DNA of 11,231 nt from Bauldia sp. (GCA_020442095.1 JAGRKY010000150.1:1-11231), one strand, 5' to 3'. Positions 1 through 7,042 are shown, numbered from the stretch's first letter. Notes: generated from the letters alone by a model not told the origin. A program made the numbers and translations.

Positions 1-1329
1 CTGCTCGACCGGTGCCTCGACCGGACCCGGCGGTTCGACCCGCAGCTCAACAGCTTCGTCGCGCTGGACGAGGCGGGCGCCCGCGCCGCGGCGCGGGAGA
101 GCGACGCGAGGCTCGCCACCGGCGCGCCGCGATCGGCGCTCGAAGGCATACCGGTTTCGGTCAAGGACAATATCCTCGTCGCCGGGATGCCGGCGACCTG
201 GGGGAGCCGGGCGCTCGCCAATTTCGTGCCCGAGGTCGACGAACTGCCGATCGCGCGCCTGCGCGCCGCCGGAGCGGTGATCGTCGGCAAGACCAACGTC
301 CCGGAACTGACCCTCGAAGGCTACACCGACAACGAGCTCTTCGGCGTGACCCGGAACCCGTGGAACCTCGCGCTGACACCGGGCGGATCGTCGGGCGGCG
401 CGGCCGCCGGGGTCGCTGCGGGTCTGGTGACGGCGGCGATCGGCACCGATGGCGGCGGCTCGATCCGCCGGCCCGCCTGCCATACCGGGCTCGTCGGCTG
501 GAAGCCCTCGGCGGGGCATGTGCCGCGCATCGACGGCTTTCCGGCGATCCTCACCGATTTCGAGGCGGCGGGGACGCTGACGACCTCGGTCGCGGATGCG
601 AGCCTGCTTGACGCAGTGATGGCGTCGCCCGATCCGCGTGACCGCCGGTCGCTCTACGCGGCCGCGCCGCCATGGAAGGCGGAAAAACCCCGCATCCTCT
701 ACATCCCGCAATTCGGCGGCGCGCCGGTCGACCCGGAAGTCGCGGCCGTGACCGCCGATATCGCGGCGGCCCTCGCCGCGGAGGGCTATCCGGTCCGCGA
801 GGCGGAGGTCTTCTTCGATCTCGATGATGCCGGGCGCATCTGGCACGTCGTTTCGCGCGCCGGCGCAGCCTGGCTCGGGACGCAATACAACACGGAAATC
901 GGTGCGCTGGCGGGCGCGTCGGTTCGCGCCATGATCGCCGACGGCGAGAAGCTGACCGGCGCCGACTATATCGACGCGCTGGAAAGGATTGCCGCCTTCA
1001 GGCGACGATGCGCCGAGCTGTTCGAGGATGTCGACCTGGTGCTGACCCCGACGGCCGCGGCGCTGCCCTGGGATGCCGCGACGCCGTTTCCCGATACGAT
1101 TGCCGGAAGGGCGGCAGGCCCGCGCGACCACGCCGTGTTCACCGGCTGGGTGAACATCGCGGGGGCGCCGGCGATCAGCCTGCCGGTCGCGGTGTCGGAG
1201 GCCGGACTGCCGATCGGGGTGCAATTCGCCGCCGGTTTCGGCACCGACGCATCGCTTCTCGCTTTCGCCGCAGCCTTCGCCGAGCGCCATCCGGCGCCGG
1301 CGCTTCCAGTTCTGGAGGGCCAACCATGA
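1..1329 (+). CDS. Amidase-signature family hydrolase, C-terminal 442 residues (5' truncated by window)
   Basis: The reading frame is open from the first base, so the start codon lies outside the window; by family length (about 450-480 residues) only some 20-30 residues are missing. Amidase-signature enzymes hydrolyse C-N bonds of carboxamides with a Ser-cisSer-Lys triad. All three residues are visible, numbered from the first codon here: Lys55 in PVSVKDN, Ser130 in the glycine/serine loop PGGSSGG, and Ser154 in GTDGGGSIR. The Ser130-Ser154 spacing of 24 matches malonamidase E2. No signal peptide or membrane segment is seen in the visible part, so it is probably cytoplasmic. The stop overlaps the next gene's ATG (ATGA at 1326-1329), which implies translational coupling to the aminotransferase. 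The family fixes the chemistry but not the substrate; GatA is unlikely because no gatB or gatC accompanies it. An ATG at 187 exists but would remove the catalytic Lys, so it is not the start. Confidence 0.93.
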   Translation: MLDRCLDRTRRFDPQLNSFVALDEAGARAAARESDARLATGAPRSALEGIPVSVKDNILVAGMPATWGSRALANFVPEVDELPIARLRAAGAVIVGKTNVPELTLEGYTDNELFGVTRNPWNLALTPGGSSGGAAAGVAAGLVTAAIGTDGGGSIRRPACHTGLVGWKPSAGHVPRIDGFPAILTDFEAAGTLTTSVADASLLDAVMASPDPRDRRSLYAAAPPWKAEKPRILYIPQFGGAPVDPEVAAVTADIAAALAAEGYPVREAEVFFDLDDAGRIWHVVSRAGAAWLGTQYNTEIGALAGASVRAMIADGEKLTGADYIDALERIAAFRRRCAELFEDVDLVLTPTAAALPWDAATPFPDTIAGRAAGPRDHAVFTGWVNIAGAPAISLPVAVSEAGLPIGVQFAAGFGTDASLLAFAAAFAERHPAPALPVLEGQP

Positions 1330-2519
1330 GCAACAGCCGCGCACCGGGCCGCCACTTCCTGCAGATCCCCGGGCCGACCAATGTCCCGGACCGGGTGCTC
1401 CACGCGATCGCCGAGCCGACCATCGACCATCGCGGTCCGGCCTTTACCGATCTTGCGCGGAGCATTCTGACCGCGCTCCAGCGTGTCTTCCAGACGAGCG
1501 GGCCGGTCATCGTCTACCCGGCTTCGGGGACAGGGGCGTGGGAGGCAGCGCTGGTCAACACGCTGTCGCCCGGCGACCGGGTCCTGACCGTGCGGACCGG
1601 ATGGTTCGCGACGCTGTGGAGCGACATGGCGAAGCGGCTTGGCCTGGACCCCATCGTCATCGAGACCGACTGGCGGCGTGGCGCCGACCCGGCGGCGATC
1701 GAGGCGGCGCTCCGCGACGACGCGGACCATCGGATCCGCGCCGTCTGCGTCGTCCACAACGAGACCTCGACGGGCTGCACCAGCCCCATCGCGGCGGTGC
1801 GGGCGGCGATCGACGCGGCGGGCCATCCGGCGCTTCTGATGGTGGACACGATCTCGTCGCTCGGCTCGATCGACTACCGCCACGGGGAATGGGGCGTCGA
1901 CGTCACCATTGGCGGCAGCCAGAAGGGGCTGATGCTGCCGCCCGGGCTCTCCTTCAACGCGGTGAGCGACAAGGCGCTGGCGGCGGCCGAGGCCGCGACG
2001 ATACCCCGGAGTTTCTGGGACTGGCGGCCGATGCTCGAAGCGAATGCCGGCTTCTACTTCCCCTATACGCCGGCGACGAACCTGCTGCGTGGCCTGCAGG
2101 AGGCGGTGGCGATGCTGGAGGAGGAGGGGCTCGGCAATGTCTTCGCCCGGCATGCCCGGCATGGCGCGGCGAGCCGGGCGGCGGTCGCTGCCTGGGGCGA
2201 GGGCGGCGACATCGCGGTGCAATGCCTCGAACCGCGCGACTATTCGGGCTCGCTGACCGCGGTTCGGCTGCCGGAAGGCCAGAGCGCTGACGGGCTGCGC
2301 CGGCTGATCCTCGAACGCTTCAACATGAGCCTCGGCAACGGCCTCGGCATCCTCAAGGACCGCGTCTTCCGCATCGGCCATCTCGGCGATTTCAACGACC
2401 TCGCGCTGATCGGCACGCTCGGCGGCGTCGAGATGGGGCTGCGGCTCGCCGGCGTGCCGCACAGCCCGGGCGGCGTGGATGCCGCGATGGCCGTGCTGAC
2501 CGGGGCGACCGACGCATGA
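1326..2519 (+). CDS. Class V PLP-dependent aminotransferase (serine/alanine-glyoxylate aminotransferase-like)
   Basis: This 397-residue protein has the length and layout of the alanine-glyoxylate / serine-glyoxylate / serine-pyruvate aminotransferases. Its N-terminus carries the family-typical PGPTNVPDRVL. Asp174 (MVDTISS) is the expected partner of the pyridine nitrogen, and Lys200 (GGSQKGLMLPPG) is the Schiff-base lysine; the 26-residue spacing equals that of human AGT (Asp183/Lys209). The C-terminal domain has RIGHLGDFN, also typical. The ATG at 1326 is chosen because GGAGGG precedes it at 1314-1319 and it overlaps the amidase stop; the frame stays open upstream inside the amidase, but that is a shadow. 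Members move an amino group from Ser, Ala or another small amine to glyoxylate or pyruvate. Next to an amidase it probably removes nitrogen from the amidase product or from the imported compound; that role is inference, as is the choice between Ser, Ala or ureidoglycine-type donors. Confidence 0.92.
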   Translation: MSNSRAPGRHFLQIPGPTNVPDRVLHAIAEPTIDHRGPAFTDLARSILTALQRVFQTSGPVIVYPASGTGAWEAALVNTLSPGDRVLTVRTGWFATLWSDMAKRLGLDPIVIETDWRRGADPAAIEAALRDDADHRIRAVCVVHNETSTGCTSPIAAVRAAIDAAGHPALLMVDTISSLGSIDYRHGEWGVDVTIGGSQKGLMLPPGLSFNAVSDKALAAAEAATIPRSFWDWRPMLEANAGFYFPYTPATNLLRGLQEAVAMLEEEGLGNVFARHARHGAASRAAVAAWGEGGDIAVQCLEPRDYSGSLTAVRLPEGQSADGLRRLILERFNMSLGNGLGILKDRVFRIGHLGDFNDLALIGTLGGVEMGLRLAGVPHSPGGVDAAMAVLTGATDA

Positions 2520-3280
2520 CCGAGATCGATCCCGCCGCGATCGTGCGGGCTGCAAGGCTGCTCGCCACGGCCCGGGAAAGCGGCGAGCGGCTCGACCGCT
2601 TTGCCGAGGAGCTCAGGCCGCAGAACGGCGACGAGGCCTATGCCATCCAGCGGGTCACGCTGGACCTGATGGGCGACCAGGTCGCCGGCTGGAAGGTCGC
2701 GATTGCGCCCGACGTCGGGCTGATGGCCGGCATCCTCGTCCGCTCCGGCGTCTTTGCCGACGGCGCAACGGTCCCGTCGGAACCGCTGTCGATGTTCGGC
2801 ATCGAGGCGGAGATCGCGTTCCGCTTCGATGAGACGCTGGCACCCCGCGACGAGCCGTATGAGCGGGCAGAGATCGAGTCGGCGGTGACGGCCTTTCCGG
2901 CGATCGAGATCGTCGAGACGCGGTTCCGCGACTATGACGCTACGCCGGCTATCGAACGCGCAGCGGATTTCATGGCGAATGGCGGGTTCATCGTCGGCGC
3001 GCCTCGCGACGACTGGCGCTCCTTCGACCTCGCGGCGCTCGAGGCGCGGGTCATCATCGACGGGAAGGAGGTCGTGCGGCGGACCGGAGGCCATGCCGCG
3101 GGCGACCCGCTGGTCCCGGCGATCGCACTGGTCAATCACATGCGGCTCAGCGATGGCATCGCCGCCGGGATGATGGTGACCACCGGAACCTATACCGGGC
3201 TCGAGTTCGCCGCCCGCGGCAGCACGGTCGAGGCGATCTTCACCGGCTTCGGCTCGGTCGGCTGCCGGTTCTCCGGCTAA
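2516..3280 (+). CDS. 2-keto-4-pentenoate hydratase-like protein (MhpD/FAH superfamily)
   Basis: This 254-residue protein matches the length and motif order of 2-hydroxypenta-2,4-dienoate hydratases and 4-oxalocrotonate decarboxylases. Lys60 lies in GWKVA. Glu97 and Glu99 in GIEAEIAF, with Glu131 in AIEIVETR, fit the metal-ligand triad of MhpD (E-x-E plus a Glu about 31 residues on). The C-terminal part has TTGTYTGLEF, where relatives have a TG(T/S)-type loop. The start overlaps the aminotransferase stop (ATGA, 2516-2519); the Shine-Dalgarno sequence is poor, consistent with coupled translation. Relatives add water to, or decarboxylate, 2-keto-4-enoic acids, which usually arise from meta-cleavage of aromatics. 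No ring-cleavage dioxygenase lies in this window, so here the enzyme may act on another 2-oxo acid, perhaps the product of the upstream aminotransferase. No signal peptide is seen, so it is probably cytoplasmic. It is the last gene of the + strand block and ends 8 bp from the convergent SDR. Confidence 0.88.
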   Translation: MTEIDPAAIVRAARLLATARESGERLDRFAEELRPQNGDEAYAIQRVTLDLMGDQVAGWKVAIAPDVGLMAGILVRSGVFADGATVPSEPLSMFGIEAEIAFRFDETLAPRDEPYERAEIESAVTAFPAIEIVETRFRDYDATPAIERAADFMANGGFIVGAPRDDWRSFDLAALEARVIIDGKEVVRRTGGHAAGDPLVPAIALVNHMRLSDGIAAGMMVTTGTYTGLEFAARGSTVEAIFTGFGSVGCRFSG

Positions 3281-3288
3281 GCGACCGG

Positions 3289-4035
3289 TCAGAAGGCGAC
3301 CATGCCCCCGTCGATGCCGACATCGGCGCCGGCCATGAAGGACGAGCCTTCCGAGCAGAGGAACAGGATCACTGCGGCGACCTCGTCGGATTCCGCGAAA
3401 CGGCCGATCGGCGTCAGCTTCATGAAGGCGGCGCGCTGCTCGTCGGTGACGTCGCGCTGGATGCCGGTCATGGTCGTGCCGGGCGAGACGGAATTGATCT
3501 GGATGTTGTCCGGGGCGTGCTGGACGCCGGCCTGGCGGGTGAGGGCGAGCACCGCGCCCTTGGAGGCGCAATAGGCGGCCGCGTCGCGGAGGCCGATATG
3601 GGCGGCGGTCGAGGCGACATTGACGATCTTGCCCGATTTCCGGGCGATCATACCGGGCAGCACCGCCTTCATGCCGAGCCAGACGCCCTTGGCGTTGATG
3701 TCGAGGATGCGGTCCCAGACCTCTTCGCTGACCTCATGCGGTCGGTCGCCGGGAACGGCGATGCCGGCCGAGGAGACGAGGATGTCGATTTGGCCGAACT
3801 GCTTCTCGACATCGGCAACCACGCGCGCCCAGCCGGCCGTGTCGCGGACGTCGAGGGTAATGCCGAGGGCCTTGCCCCCGGCCGCCTCGATCTCCGCCGC
3901 GACGTCCTGATCGCCGGTGACGTCGAGGCAGACGACGGTTGCGCCGTCCTTCGCCAGCCCAAGGGCGGTGGCGCGGCCGATGCCGCTTCCCGCGCCGGTG
4001 ACCAGCGCAACCTTGCCGTCGAAATCGAACTTCAT
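3289..4035 (-). CDS. Classical short-chain dehydrogenase/reductase
   Basis: At 248 residues this is the standard length of a single-domain classical SDR. The Rossmann glycine motif TGAGSGIG is at residues 13-20. Asp38, at the end of beta-strand 2, favours NAD(H) over NADP(H). Asp62 (LDVRD) contacts adenine. The catalytic tetrad is present: Asn114, Ser142, Tyr155 and Lys159 (YCASK), with the usual 13-residue Ser-Tyr spacing. The structural NNAG motif reads SSAG at 88-91, a mild variation. The C-terminus ends in DGGMVAF, as in many 3-hydroxyacyl or alcohol dehydrogenases. The ATG is preceded by AGGGGTG about 8 bases upstream on the minus strand. The gene is third in the minus operon, 21 bp after the crotonase-like gene. 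It probably oxidises a hydroxyl group on the pathway intermediate to a ketone, possibly as a CoA thioester; the exact substrate is unknown. Confidence 0.93.
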   Translation of the reverse strand: MKFDFDGKVALVTGAGSGIGRATALGLAKDGATVVCLDVTGDQDVAAEIEAAGGKALGITLDVRDTAGWARVVADVEKQFGQIDILVSSAGIAVPGDRPHEVSEEVWDRILDINAKGVWLGMKAVLPGMIARKSGKIVNVASTAAHIGLRDAAAYCASKGAVLALTRQAGVQHAPDNIQINSVSPGTTMTGIQRDVTDEQRAAFMKLTPIGRFAESDEVAAVILFLCSEGSSFMAGADVGIDGGMVAF

Positions 4036-4056
4036 CGCATCACCCCTGTTCCAACG

Positions 4057-4830
4057 TCATGAACCCTCGAAGCGCGGCTTCACCTTGTCGAGGAAGGCGG
4101 TAACGCCGCGGCGGAAATCCTCGCTGCCATAGGCGGCGCGGATGAGATCGCCGTCGTCGGGCAATCCCTCGACGACGATGCGGCGGAGCGCCTCGCGGGC
4201 CGCGCGCATGGTGATCGGGGCGTGGGCGGAGAGCGTCCCGCAGAGCGCCGTGATGCGATCGTCGATGGCCTCGCCCGCGACGATGTCGGTCAGGAAACCG
4301 CAGGCCCGCGCTTCCTCGGCGGAAAGGAGCTCGGCGAGGAGCAGGATCCGCTTTGCGCGCGACACGCCGAAGGCGGCCGCGAGCCGGGCGGTGTTGGCGA
4401 TGGACAGGCAATTGCCGACGGTCCGGGCAATCGGGATGCCTAACCGGGCCTCGGGCGTGGCGATACGGATGTCGCAGGCGGCGGCGAGGATGAGGCCGCC
4501 GCCGACCGCAGCGCCGGTGATCGCGGCGACGGTCGGGACGGGGAGCCGCTCCAGCCGGTCGACGGTCGCGTCGATCGTCTGCTCATAGGCGATGCCGTCC
4601 TCGGCGGACGTGAAGCCTGTGAAATAGGCGATGTCGGTGCCGGCGACGAAGCTGTTGCCGGCGCCGCGGAACACCGCGACCCTGACCGACGGATCGCCGG
4701 CGATCGCCTCGCAGGCTTCGCCGAGTTCGGCATACATCGCCATGGTCATGGCGTTGCGCGCCTCCGGGCGATCGAAGACAACCGTGGCGACGCCCTCGGC
4801 GATGGCGAGGTGGACGCGGCCGTCGCTCAT
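4057..4830 (-). CDS. Crotonase-fold (enoyl-CoA hydratase/isomerase superfamily) protein with non-canonical active site
   Basis: The protein has 257 residues, normal for a crotonase. It shows the N-terminal DRPEARNAM (20-28), the AGTDI segment (63-67) and the GAAVGGGLILA turn (106-116), which form the CoA pocket and oxyanion hole. The two catalytic glutamates of enoyl-CoA hydratase (Glu144 and Glu164 in the rat enzyme) fall at Ile114 (GGGLI) and Ile134 (GIPIA) here, so classical hydration is unlikely. The next segment reads ARTVGNCLS instead of the usual glycine-rich PGxGGTQRL. The superfamily also includes isomerases, dehalogenases, hydrolases, decarboxylases and lyases. The start at 4830 overlaps the CoA-transferase stop (ATGA on the minus strand); the frame is open further upstream but only inside that gene. 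Coupling to a CoA-transferase suggests that its substrate is the CoA thioester made there. Confidence 0.9.
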   Translation of the reverse strand: MSDGRVHLAIAEGVATVVFDRPEARNAMTMAMYAELGEACEAIAGDPSVRVAVFRGAGNSFVAGTDIAYFTGFTSAEDGIAYEQTIDATVDRLERLPVPTVAAITGAAVGGGLILAAACDIRIATPEARLGIPIARTVGNCLSIANTARLAAAFGVSRAKRILLLAELLSAEEARACGFLTDIVAGEAIDDRITALCGTLSAHAPITMRAAREALRRIVVEGLPDDGDLIRAAYGSEDFRRGVTAFLDKVKPRFEGS

Positions 4831-6053
4831 TCGGCCGCCGGCCTGTGGTTGAGGCGGCCGCGCGCCTCCTCGTCGAAGCCGAGTTCGGCCAGTATCTCGT
4901 CGGTATGCTCGCCGAGGCGGGGCGGGTGACGCCGGACCCGCTGCGGCGTGCCCGAAAGCTTGACGGGATAGCCGATGGTGCGCACCAGACCCTCGACAGG
5001 GTGGTCGATCTCCATGGTCATGCCGCGTTCGCGGGCGTGGTCGCTGCCGAGCGCTTCGGCATAGTCGTAGATCGGCCCGGCAGGGATGCCCGCCTCCAGC
5101 ATCAGGTCGATCCATTCCGCGGCAGGCTTCGTCGCGAAGGTCGTCTCGAGGTCGGCGATCAGCGCTTCGCGATTGGCGAGCCGATCGGTGATCGAGGCAT
5201 AGTCCGGATCCTTGAGGAGGTCGGGCCGCTCCATCAGCGCACAGAGCCGCTGCCAGAGGCGGTCGTTGTTGGCGCCCATGACGAAATAGTCGTCCTGCGC
5301 CTTCACGGCCTGGTAGGGCGCGCTCATCCGGTTGGCGGTGCCGATGCGGCCGGGGACCCGGCCGGTACCCCAGAATTCGGCGATGTCCCAGATCGCGAAG
5401 GCGATGCCGGCCTCGAAGAGGGAGGCGTCGATATGCTGGCCGAGGCCGGTCTTCTGGCGCCCGATATAGGCGGCGAGGATCGCGTAGAGGGCGAAGAGGG
5501 CGCAACCGATATCGGTGACCGGCACGCCGGATTTGGCAGGCGGGCCGTTGGGGTGGCCGGTGATGCTCATGATGCCGGACATCGCCTGCGCCATCAGGTC
5601 GAAGCCCGGGCGCTGCGACCACGGCCCGGTCTGGCCGAATCCGGAGATCGAGGCGTAGATCAGGCCCGGATTGATCTCCTTCAGCGTCTCGTAGTCGATG
5701 CCGAGGCGCTTCACCGCGCCGGGGCGGTAATTCTCGACCAGCACGTCGGCGGTCTTGACCAGGCGATAGAAAGCCTCGCGGCCTTCGTCGGTCTTGAGGT
5801 CAAGCGCGATCGAGCGCTTGTTACGGTTCATGATGATGAAGCCGAGGCTGTCCTCGCCCTTGAGGCGGAAGCCCATGGCGCCGCGGGTCTGGTCGCCGCC
5901 CTTCGGAGGCTCGACCTTGATGACGTCCGCTCCGAGGTCGCCGAGCATCATCGAGCAGAAGGGGCCGGCCATCACCTGGCTGACGTCGAGGACCCGCATG
6001 CCTTCGAGGGGGAGTGGCGGCTCATCATCTTCGGAAGGGGGCGCTATCGTCAT
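4827..6053 (-). CDS. CaiB/BaiF family (class III) CoA-transferase
   Basis: This 408-residue protein has the full set of family-III CoA-transferase motifs: GMRVLDVSQVMAGP near the N-terminus (18-31), LGADVIKVEPP (40-50), the NRNKRSIALDL stretch (76-86), the ENYRPG motif (107-112), ISGFGQTGP (136-144) and GFDLMAQAMSG (150-160). Asp181, in VTDIGCAL, is at the position expected for the nucleophilic Asp (Asp169 of formyl-CoA transferase), counting a 12-14 residue N-terminal extension. Such enzymes move CoA between acyl-CoA and a free acid, with succinyl-CoA or acetyl-CoA as common donors; they are cytoplasmic. The ATG at 6053 has GAGG upstream on the minus strand. Met19 is an alternative start but lies at the edge of the conserved domain. 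It is the first gene of the minus catabolic operon and is preceded by a promoter-like sequence overlapping a palindrome. Substrate unknown. Confidence 0.93.
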   Translation of the reverse strand: MTIAPPSEDDEPPLPLEGMRVLDVSQVMAGPFCSMMLGDLGADVIKVEPPKGGDQTRGAMGFRLKGEDSLGFIIMNRNKRSIALDLKTDEGREAFYRLVKTADVLVENYRPGAVKRLGIDYETLKEINPGLIYASISGFGQTGPWSQRPGFDLMAQAMSGIMSITGHPNGPPAKSGVPVTDIGCALFALYAILAAYIGRQKTGLGQHIDASLFEAGIAFAIWDIAEFWGTGRVPGRIGTANRMSAPYQAVKAQDDYFVMGANNDRLWQRLCALMERPDLLKDPDYASITDRLANREALIADLETTFATKPAAEWIDLMLEAGIPAGPIYDYAEALGSDHARERGMTMEIDHPVEGLVRTIGYPVKLSGTPQRVRRHPPRLGEHTDEILAELGFDEEARGRLNHRPAAE

Positions 6054-6121
6054 CGCTGACCTCGCATCTGACGCATGTCGGCACGGTGACCCGGCAGGAG
6101 GTCCTCGGCCTGGTTATTTTG

Positions 6122-6139
6122 AATTATGAATTCATAATT
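6122..6139. promoter_or_regulatory. Operator-like 18-bp perfect palindrome upstream of the CoA-transferase operon
   Basis: AATTATGAATTCATAATT is a perfect inverted repeat with no spacer. It is AT-rich in strongly GC-rich surroundings and lies 69-86 bp upstream of the CoA-transferase ATG. Sixteen of its bases align with the site at 6950-6965 with three mismatches, giving the shared core TATGNATNCATA. Short inverted repeats of this size are typical operators of FadR/FCD-type GntR regulators, and such a regulator is encoded next door. Binding is inferred. Confidence 0.65.
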
Positions 6140-6159
6140 GGCCCAGCCTGGATTGGCAA
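6131..6159 (-). promoter_or_regulatory. Putative sigma70-type promoter of the CoA-transferase operon
   Basis: On the minus strand TTGCCA (6154-6159) is followed after 17 bases by TATGAA (6131-6136), a reasonable -35/-10 pair with ideal spacing. The -10 box lies inside the palindrome at 6122-6139, so a protein bound there would block RNA polymerase. The -35 box begins about a dozen bases downstream of the regulator's stop codon, so the operon need not depend on readthrough from the regulator. Prediction by eye only. Confidence 0.5.
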
Positions 6160-6169
6160 GCCTGAACCT

Positions 6170-6910
6170 TCATCGGGTGGAGCCGGTTTTCGGCAGGGGC
6201 CGCGCGGTCGTCAGGGATTGGCGCGAGAGGTCCGCGGCGGTCTCGGTGAGGTGCTGCTTCAGGATCTGGGCGAGGCGCTCGCCATCCCGCCGCTCGAGCG
6301 CGTCCATGATCCGCTCGTGTTCGTCCACGGCCTTCTGCCAGTCGGTCTCGCGCTTGTCGACAAGGAAGCGGACGAGGTGAATTCGGCCGAGGAGCTGCCT
6401 GTACATCTCCGAAAGCGATGCGTTTCCGGCGATGTCGAAAAGCGTCTGGTGAAACTGCCGATTGATGCGCCGATAGGGGCCTTCTTCGCCGTAATGGAAG
6501 TGGTCGACCATCCGCTCGTGCATGGAGCGAAGCTTCTGAAGGTCGGCGTCATCCAGGCGAGTGCATGCAAGCTCGCCCGCGAGGGCCTCGAGCGCGCCAA
6601 GGATCGGAAAGAGCTCGTCGATCTCCTCGGGCGTGATCCTAGCGACGATGGCGCCGCGGTTCGGGACGAGCTCGACAAGCCCTTCCGCGGCAAGCGCCTT
6701 GAGGCATTCGCGCAGGGGCGTACGGGAAACGCCGAAATGCTCCGTCAGGGCGCGCTCGGGGATCTTCTCGCCCGGCTTCAGCTTGCCGTCGATGATCATG
6801 TCGCGGACGCCCTCGACCAACTCATCATGCAGGCTTCTGCGGGCGAGGGGGGCGGCGCTGATCTCACTTACGGGCATGTGTCGGAGCTGCTTTCGAATCG
6901 AGAGTGACAT
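6170..6910 (-). CDS. GntR family transcriptional regulator, FCD (FadR/VanR-type) subfamily
   Basis: The protein has 246 residues. An N-terminal winged helix-turn-helix spans about residues 27-92, with the family hallmark PERALTEHFGVSRTPLRE (51-68) and the wing PNRGAIVARI. A helical FCD ligand-binding domain follows (about 97-225): Asn150, His154 (INRQFH), a candidate His178 and His198 (DEHERIMDAL) resemble the Asp/Asn-plus-histidines set that holds a metal and the organic-acid ligand in FCD proteins. Such regulators are usually repressors released by a pathway acid. Met12 (codon at 6875-6877) is an alternative start, since residues 1-11 lie outside the domain and neither start has a strong Shine-Dalgarno sequence. 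The gene lies between two near-identical operator-like sites, one in its own promoter and one before the CoA-transferase gene. It probably controls itself, that operon and perhaps the divergent transporter. The ligand is unknown. Confidence 0.92.
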   Translation of the reverse strand: MSLSIRKQLRHMPVSEISAAPLARRSLHDELVEGVRDMIIDGKLKPGEKIPERALTEHFGVSRTPLRECLKALAAEGLVELVPNRGAIVARITPEEIDELFPILGALEALAGELACTRLDDADLQKLRSMHERMVDHFHYGEEGPYRRINRQFHQTLFDIAGNASLSEMYRQLLGRIHLVRFLVDKRETDWQKAVDEHERIMDALERRDGERLAQILKQHLTETAADLSRQSLTTARPLPKTGSTR

Positions 6911-6941
6911 TTCACAAGATGATCAAATCCAGATCAACGAC

Positions 6942-6970
6942 CGCATACAAAATATGCATACATAATTCAA
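6942..6970 (-). promoter_or_regulatory. Putative promoter of the GntR regulator
   Basis: On the minus strand TTGAAT (6965-6970) and TATGCG (6942-6947) are separated by exactly 17 bases. The operator-like site at 6950-6965 fills the spacer and touches the -35 box, an arrangement expected for autorepression. The start codon is about 31 bases downstream of the -10 box. Prediction by eye. Confidence 0.45.
6950..6965. promoter_or_regulatory. Second operator-like site in the regulator/transporter divergent region
   Basis: Read on the minus strand this is TTATGTATGCATATTT, matching the palindrome at 6122-6139 (TTATGAATTCATAATT) at 13 of 16 positions and keeping the TATG-N4-CATA inverted repeat. A further half-site-like copy, GCATACAAAA, begins at 6943, 13 bp before GCATACATAA at 6956. 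On the + strand the same stretch contains CATAAT (6961-6966), a possible -10 box for the transporter operon, although no convincing -35 box goes with it. Binding by the FCD regulator is inferred. Confidence 0.6.
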
Positions 6971-7011
6971 TTCTTGTGTTACGTTTTGCCGGCGTGTTTG
7001 GGGAGCGTGGG

Positions 7012-7042
7012 CGCCGACCGTCCTTTCGCGACGGAGCCGGCG
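7012..7042 (+). other. Stem-loop in the leader of the transporter operon
   Basis: CGCCG (7012-7016) can pair with CGGCG (7038-7042) and CCGTC (7018-7022) with GACGG (7030-7034), separated by a 1x3 internal loop and closed by a 7-base loop. It lies about 55 bp before the first binding-protein ATG. No T-run follows, so it is not an intrinsic terminator. In GC-rich DNA such a hairpin may be chance; a role in mRNA stability or translation is possible. Confidence 0.3.

Noticed and set aside
460..475. Amidase nucleophile loop GTDGGGSIR instead of the more frequent GTDTGGSIR
   Set aside because: Gly at this position is a known common variant; the triad and its spacing are intact, so it is not evidence of altered function.
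12..611. 199-codon frame overlapping the amidase, as a frameshift or separate gene
   Set aside because: The amidase frame runs through the same bases with all catalytic motifs in order; the other frame is arginine-rich shadow.
966..2555. A 529-residue open frame on the minus strand opposite the aminotransferase
   Set aside because: It is a GC-driven shadow of the + strand gene: arginine/alanine-rich, low-complexity translation with no domain, while the + strand frame has complete PLP motifs.
4845..6059. Long + strand frame (404 codons) opposite the CoA-transferase
   Set aside because: Mirror frame of a gene with full CaiB motifs; the translation is rich in Gly, Ala, Asp and Arg and has no recognisable domain.
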